Assembly: GCA_029212955.1 (NCBI GenBank)
Contig: JARGOW010000007.1
Coordinates: forward strand, 2,099-12,011
Source: Planctomycetota bacterium
GTDB lineage: Bacteria; Planctomycetota; UBA1135; GCA-002686595
Length of the DNA: 9,913 nt
Reading direction: 5' to 3'
The notes beneath the pieces are model-generated. The model did no database searches and was not told the DNA's origin. It was given only the letters and a program-made list of their open reading frames with translations. A program made the position numbers and the translations under genes. Numbering within the stretch: position 1 is the first letter of the stretch; each line of letters begins with the position of its first letter. Positions 6,413 through 9,913 of this stretch are shown piece by piece.

Positions 6413-8190
6413 TGCTTCAACACACGCAGATGATGAGACGCCAAACAATGAAACTGTCGGTCCTTTGGTTGCTGGCCCTGGCCTTCATGGCACCGGCCCA
6501 CGCCCAAAACCAAGTGTCCGCCAAAGCACGCCTGACCACAGGATTGGCCAACCTGGGGGAAACGATTCAGCTCCGCATCATTGTGGAAAACGCCCAATCG
6601 GCGCGGGTTCTTAAGTTGCCCGTGATCGACGACGTGCAGGTGGGCCAACTCGGCCCGGCCAACCGCAGCAGCTTTACCGAGTATCGTGGTGGCGTCCTGG
6701 TCAGCCGTTCGTCCTTGCAATGGTCCGTTTCCTTGCAGCCCACCCGCGAGGGCGAATTCGATATTCCGCCCGTGGTGGTGGAGGTGGACGGCAAGCCGCA
6801 GAACGTGGAAGTGACCCCCTCCTCCTTGAAAGTTGTGAAGGATCAGCAAGGCGGCAAACTAGGTTTTCTTGAGGTTCTTGAGATTCCCAAACGTGTTTAC
6901 GAGGGCCAGCCTTTCCCCGTGCGATTGCGCTTGGGTTGGGCCGAACGCCTGCAAGTGACCCAGGCCAGCTTGGCCCTGCCATGGTGGGGGAGCCACAGCG
7001 GCGTCCTCGAAGTCGAGGGCCCAGGCTTCTCCCAACGGGGCAAGAAGATCCAGGAGTTACGCGTGAACAATCGCCTGGTTGTGGCATTCACCCTGGAGCC
7101 ATCCATCGAGATCGAAGGCGAATCCTACCGCGTGTACGAGAACCGCCGCACCCTGGTGGCGACGCGCTCTACGGACTTGGAGTTTGGCCAAAGCGCGTTG
7201 AAGTTCGCCGAAGCTGTGGAAGGATCGGGCGGCTTTGGGCGGCGTCCCAGGGTGCGCGAGTACTACGCCACCGCGGACCCCTTTGAAGTGGAAGTGCTCC
7301 CCATTCCAGAGGAGGGTCGCCCTTTTGAATGGGGAGGCGCCGTGGGCTCGCTCAAGGCCGAACGCCGTTTGAATGCCAGGGACGTGGTGGCTGGCGAAAC
7401 GATTCAATTGGAAGTGACCTGGTCGGGCATGGCCAACATCGAGTTTTTCGATGTGCCGGACCTCAAGCGCTTGGACGCCTTTGAGGGCTTTCGGATTCTA
7501 GGTCAGGATGATACCCACCTGGGCATGGAGCGCCGGGTGGTGTATGAGATCGTGCCTCTGACCAGCGAAGTCACCGAGGTGCCAGCCGTGCCGCTTTGGA
7601 TTTTCAATCCGGAGAGCGAAGCCTACGAGCTGCTTGAAACCGAACCAGTCCCGCTGCGCGTGGCCGAAGGCCAGGCACTGGATCTGGGCGATGCCTTCGG
7701 TGAGGAGGAGCAGGGCGAGAAAATCGACCTGCGCGACCTGCACGATTGGCGCAGCGAGGAACCCGTGTCCGCTGGATGGGATTCCAAGTGGATTTTCTCC
7801 AACCTACTATTCGTCTTGATCGCCTGGTGGCTCCTACGAAGCCAGGTGCGCAAGCACGGGGATCCCGATTCGCGGGTGCGCCGCAACTTGCGCCGGGCGG
7901 AAAAAACCCTGCGCCGGGAGTTGGATGCGGCCGGCGATGCCCGCCAGAGTTCCGTGGCCCTATGTCATTTCCTTTCGGTGCAAACCGGCGAGGATTCCGA
8001 GGCTTGGATCGGCCGGGACGCCATGAAATGGGCGCGGGCCAAGGACTCCGAAACCCTGGTGGCCGCTGCCTCCGAACTCAAGGAAGTCCTGGGTGCCCTG
8101 GACGGCGCCGCCTACCACTCCGGCGCGGCGCCCGACCGCTCCACCATCCTCAAAGCCGCGCAGAAGTTCGCCAAGCAGGTGGCCGCATGA
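6412..8190 (+). CDS. batD: BatD-like protein (oxygen tolerance family)
   Basis: A 592-aa exported protein anchored once in the membrane. A signal peptide ends near AHAQ (residues 29-32), followed by several beta-sandwich repeats up to about 420, a membrane segment (about 460-477, WIFSNLLFVLIAWWLL) and a helical, probably cytoplasmic C-terminal region. BatD hallmarks: SSFTEYRGG, SLQWSVSLQPTREGEFDIPP (101-120) with VVVEVDGK, and FEWGGAVGSLKAERRLNA, then VVAGETIQLEVTWSGMANIE (325-344). I chose the ATG at 6412 because it overlaps the batC stop as TAATG, matching the other junctions. ATGs at 6430, 6433 and especially 6448 are alternatives; the last gives a compact signal peptide and 580 aa. None of these has a strong Shine-Dalgarno. 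BatD is taken as the periplasmic part of the Bat complex. Family is clear, biochemistry unknown. Confidence 0.9.
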   Translation: MLQHTQMMRRQTMKLSVLWLLALAFMAPAHAQNQVSAKARLTTGLANLGETIQLRIIVENAQSARVLKLPVIDDVQVGQLGPANRSSFTEYRGGVLVSRSSLQWSVSLQPTREGEFDIPPVVVEVDGKPQNVEVTPSSLKVVKDQQGGKLGFLEVLEIPKRVYEGQPFPVRLRLGWAERLQVTQASLALPWWGSHSGVLEVEGPGFSQRGKKIQELRVNNRLVVAFTLEPSIEIEGESYRVYENRRTLVATRSTDLEFGQSALKFAEAVEGSGGFGRRPRVREYYATADPFEVEVLPIPEEGRPFEWGGAVGSLKAERRLNARDVVAGETIQLEVTWSGMANIEFFDVPDLKRLDAFEGFRILGQDDTHLGMERRVVYEIVPLTSEVTEVPAVPLWIFNPESEAYELLETEPVPLRVAEGQALDLGDAFGEEEQGEKIDLRDLHDWRSEEPVSAGWDSKWIFSNLLFVLIAWWLLRSQVRKHGDPDSRVRRNLRRAEKTLRRELDAAGDARQSSVALCHFLSVQTGEDSEAWIGRDAMKWARAKDSETLVAAASELKEVLGALDGAAYHSGAAPDRSTILKAAQKFAKQVAA

Positions 8191-9002
8191 AGCTCTACAA
8201 GTGGAAATTCCTGGGCCTGCTGGCTCTGTTGGTTTGTGTGGTGATGCCTGAGGCCAGGGCTGCAGGCACGACCCCTGAGACCCTGAGGAGCTTTGCACCA
8301 GAGTCCATTCTCAACGACGTGGGTGAGAAGGCATACAGGGCTGGGGAGTACGAACGCGCCAGGGTGACCTGGACGAAGGATTTGAATTTCCTGTCCACCC
8401 AACCCGGCAACGAAGCCCGCATCGGGCAGCTCTGCTACAACCTGGGCAATGCCGCCTATCGCGACGGCGAACCCATGCGAGCCATCGCCTGGTACACGGC
8501 TGCTCGCAAGCACTTGCCCCGGGACGCGGATCTTCTGGCGAACCTAAAGTTCGTGCGCGGCGAGCTGGCCTTGCCCCCGGAACATTCCAGTGGAATCCTC
8601 TCGACCCTGGCCGCTAGCCTGCGTTCCTGGACCCGGGCCGAGTCCAAGTCGTTTGCCTTGATCGGTGTGTTGCTTCTAGCAGGAGCCCTGCTGTACGAGG
8701 CCCTGCGCGGCGGCACCCGCGGTCGCACACTGGCCTTGCTCGGCGTCTTCCTGTGCAGTTTGCTGTGGTTGCCCTTCCTACGCCACTGCCTGGCAGGCGA
8801 TTCCTCTCCCCACATGGTCGTGGCGGCCCGGGGAACCAACGGCCGCAGTGAACCCAGACCCGACTCCAAAACCCTCGTCCAGTTGGACCCCACCGAAATG
8901 GCCGATCACCTGGACACCTGGCAGGACTGGACCAAGCTGCGCACCAAGACGGGCGAGGAAGTTTGGGTCTCTTCCAAGAAGGTCATGTCCATCGACTGGT
9001 AG
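8187..9002 (+). CDS. batE: BatE-like TPR and SH3-like membrane protein
   Basis: A 271-aa protein and the last gene of the operon. Order: signal peptide (1-26, ending near ARA), TPR repeats (about 43-122, with ILNDVGEKAYRAGEYERARV and LCYNLGNAAYRDGEPMRAI), two membrane segments (about 155-171 and 180-198), then an SH3-like beta domain (about 208-271, with VVAARGTNGRSEPRPDSKT and the end motif EEVWVSSKKV). This is the architecture of BatE: a periplasmic TPR region joined through the membrane to an SH3b-type domain. The ATG at 8187 overlaps the batD stop (ATGA); AGGTGG at 8177-8182 is a modest ribosome site. Longer in-frame starts exist but read through the batD coding region and would lose the signal peptide. 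The protein ends in IDW, recalling the TDW end of BatC. Role inferred as a TPR scaffold of the Bat complex. Confidence 0.88.
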   Translation: MKLYKWKFLGLLALLVCVVMPEARAAGTTPETLRSFAPESILNDVGEKAYRAGEYERARVTWTKDLNFLSTQPGNEARIGQLCYNLGNAAYRDGEPMRAIAWYTAARKHLPRDADLLANLKFVRGELALPPEHSSGILSTLAASLRSWTRAESKSFALIGVLLLAGALLYEALRGGTRGRTLALLGVFLCSLLWLPFLRHCLAGDSSPHMVVAARGTNGRSEPRPDSKTLVQLDPTEMADHLDTWQDWTKLRTKTGEEVWVSSKKVMSIDW

Positions 9003-9007
9003 ATTTT

Positions 9008-9039
9008 AGAGGGCCTCACCTCGCGAACCCCGGCCTTTT
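9008..9039 (+). terminator. Weak intrinsic terminator candidate after batE
   Basis: AGAGGGCC (9008-9015) can pair with GGCCTTTT (9032-9039) over 8 positions, two of them G-U, around a 16-nt loop. The T run falls within the 3' arm rather than after it. It starts six bases after the batE stop, where an operon terminator is expected. The stem is not strong, so a factor-dependent terminator is equally possible. Confidence 0.3.
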
Positions 9040-9167
9040 CGATTCTGGGCCATGGGCATGAAACGACCCCATGCCTGGGCCATATGCCGCAGGTCGAAGA
9101 CTTCCGCTCTGTCCACTTGCCTTTCAACGGGCAGGCTGGAGGTCGTCAGTGGGAATCAGGGCTTGGG

Positions 9168-9192
9168 GCCTCGCCTACCAAGGCATAGAGGC
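9168..9192 (+). repeat. Hairpin in the batE-lipoprotein gap
   Basis: GCCTCGCCT (9168-9176) pairs with AGGC (9181-9184) and GAGGC (9188-9192), giving nine base pairs with a 4-nt loop and a 3-nt bulge (9185-9187). No T run follows, so it is not a typical terminator. It may be part of a leader structure for the downstream gene or simply chance pairing in GC-rich DNA. Confidence 0.3.
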
Positions 9193-9332
9193 AGCTGGGG
9201 GAAAGGCGGTTCGGGCGATTGCAATGGTTCGGTCCTGCCCCGGGACTCCGGATGCGCCAGTTGGTTTCCCCGGTCAAGGTGCTTTGCTTGGGGTTCATGG
9301 GGAATTCGTGGATGTGCTTGCTAGGATGGGGC

Positions 9333-9913
9333 ATGCGCTTTTTCCTTCTGATTTGCCTGGGACTCGGGTTCTTGGGCTGTGCTCCGGCTGTGGACGAGGG
9401 GGAGTTTCCCCAGCTAGGACGGGGGGTCCTGGTGATCGAAGTGGATGCTTGGCGCCGGGACCACTTGGGGTTGTATGGGTACGACAAACCCACCAGTCCG
9501 TTCCTGGAGAAGTTGGCGGGGCGTGTGGTGGTGTTCGACAGCGCGTGGTCCACAGGTGCGGGCGTGGAGCCCGCCGCCATTTCACTCTTGACGGGTTGCG
9601 ATCCGATCGTGGCTCGTCGACCCGGCATCGAGCTTCCCGATGGGGACTTGTTGGAGCCCGCTTTTCCTTGGGATGTGACCGAGCCGGTTCCGCGCGTGGC
9701 CTTCCAATTCCTATTGGCCGGATATCGGACCTGCTTGATCGGGGGTGGTGGGGCCTTGGAGTCCGTGCGTGGATTGCGGCTTGGATTTGAGGATGTGCGC
9801 TGGCCCGATCGCAATGCGAGCGGAGGAGCCCAGGACAGGAGCTTGGCTGAACTGGAAACCGAGTTGCTCGATTGGACTGGATCCTTGGATTCGGACCAGG
9901 ACTGGTTCGCTTA
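9333..9913 (+). CDS. Sulfatase/alkaline-phosphatase-fold lipoprotein, 3' end beyond window
   Basis: 193 codons are visible before the window ends, with no stop. The N-terminus is a lipoprotein signal (MRFFLLICLGLGFLGC) with Cys16 as the lipidated residue. Next come VLVIEVDAWRRDHLGLYGY (32-50) and TSPFLEKLA, matching the metal-binding start of sulfatase-family enzymes (normally DTLRADHLG..GY); Asp38 would be the metal ligand. VEPAAISLLTG (78-88) sits where the catalytic C/S-x-P-x-R or TLPSH-type motif belongs, but the nucleophile position is Val and the Arg/His position is Ala. FLLAGYRTCLIGGGG (126-140) and RLGFEDV match the usual LxxxGYxTxxxG and GFD elements. The ATG at 9333 is chosen because AGGA (9323-9326) is well spaced and the lipobox is correctly placed; an ATG at 9312 is possible. 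It may be a non-sulfatase member or an inactive one. Confidence 0.85.
   Translation, partial: MRFFLLICLGLGFLGCAPAVDEGEFPQLGRGVLVIEVDAWRRDHLGLYGYDKPTSPFLEKLAGRVVVFDSAWSTGAGVEPAAISLLTGCDPIVARRPGIELPDGDLLEPAFPWDVTEPVPRVAFQFLLAGYRTCLIGGGGALESVRGLRLGFEDVRWPDRNASGGAQDRSLAELETELLDWTGSLDSDQDWFA

Larger units (their letters stand above)
9003..9332. other. Non-coding gap between batE and the lipoprotein gene
   Basis: I see no credible gene in this 330-base gap. A 90-codon forward frame (9052-9324) has a Ser/Arg/Gly/Trp/Cys composition unlike its neighbours and no ribosome site worth noting. The gap holds a weak terminator candidate at its left end, hairpins at about 9050-9083 and 9168-9192, and presumably the promoter and leader of the downstream gene, though no promoter can be picked out with confidence. 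Confidence 0.6.

Noticed and set aside
5711..6849. Long minus-strand frames opposite batC, one Leu/Phe-rich and seemingly membrane-like, one Ser-rich
   Set aside because: These arise from reading the Glu/Gln/Lys-rich purine codons backwards; they overlap each other as well as batC and batD.
9052..9324. 90-codon forward frame in the gap after batE
   Set aside because: Low-quality composition (Ser, Arg, Gly, Trp, Cys), no good ribosome site and no recognised motif; it ends just before the real lipoprotein start.
9071..9790. 239-codon forward frame overlapping the lipoprotein gene
   Set aside because: The alternative frame starting at 9333 has a lipobox and clear sulfatase-family motifs; this one is Gly/Arg-rich shadow sequence.

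Overview
The window is GC-rich, densely coding bacterial DNA, and all of the genes I support lie on the + strand. It carries one long operon of the Bat (Bacteroides aerotolerance) / MoxR-VWA type, followed by the start of an unrelated-looking lipoprotein gene of the sulfatase/alkaline-phosphatase fold. The host is a Gram-negative-type bacterium (lipobox, signal peptides, periplasmic TPR proteins). The combination of a full Bat set, high GC, weak or absent Shine-Dalgarno sites on some genes and a sulfatase-like lipoprotein would suit Planctomycetota or a related phylum. That assignment is an inference and cannot be settled from this window.

Layout. Positions 1-289 hold no gene I can defend. 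They contain an inverted repeat and an overlapping terminator-like hairpin that share bases, and then a G-tract. Positions 290-9002 hold eight genes: a MoxR AAA+ ATPase, a DUF58 protein, a single-pass membrane protein that looks like a short BatD relative, BatA and BatB (membrane-anchored VWA proteins), BatC (exported TPR protein with a long acidic tail), BatD (large exported beta-domain protein with one membrane anchor) and BatE (TPR, two membrane segments, SH3-like end). After the 25-bp gap between moxR and the DUF58 gene, every junction overlaps: four ATGA overlaps, one GTG start just inside the previous gene, and one TAATG junction. Translational coupling, and equimolar production of a single complex, is therefore likely.

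How they may work together. In MoxR/VWA systems the cytoplasmic ATPase is thought to act with VWA proteins as a chaperone- or chelatase-like machine. Here DUF58 would be the cytoplasmic VWA partner. BatA and BatB would present VWA domains at the membrane, and BatC, BatD, BatE and the extra BatD-like protein would form the periplasmic and membrane part. The biochemical role of Bat operons is still poorly known; the name comes from an aerotolerance phenotype in Bacteroides.

Positions 9003-9332 are non-coding, with a weak terminator candidate and two hairpins. From 9333 to the window end runs the N-terminal part of a lipoprotein with the alkaline-phosphatase/sulfatase fold, whose usual nucleophile motif is degenerate.
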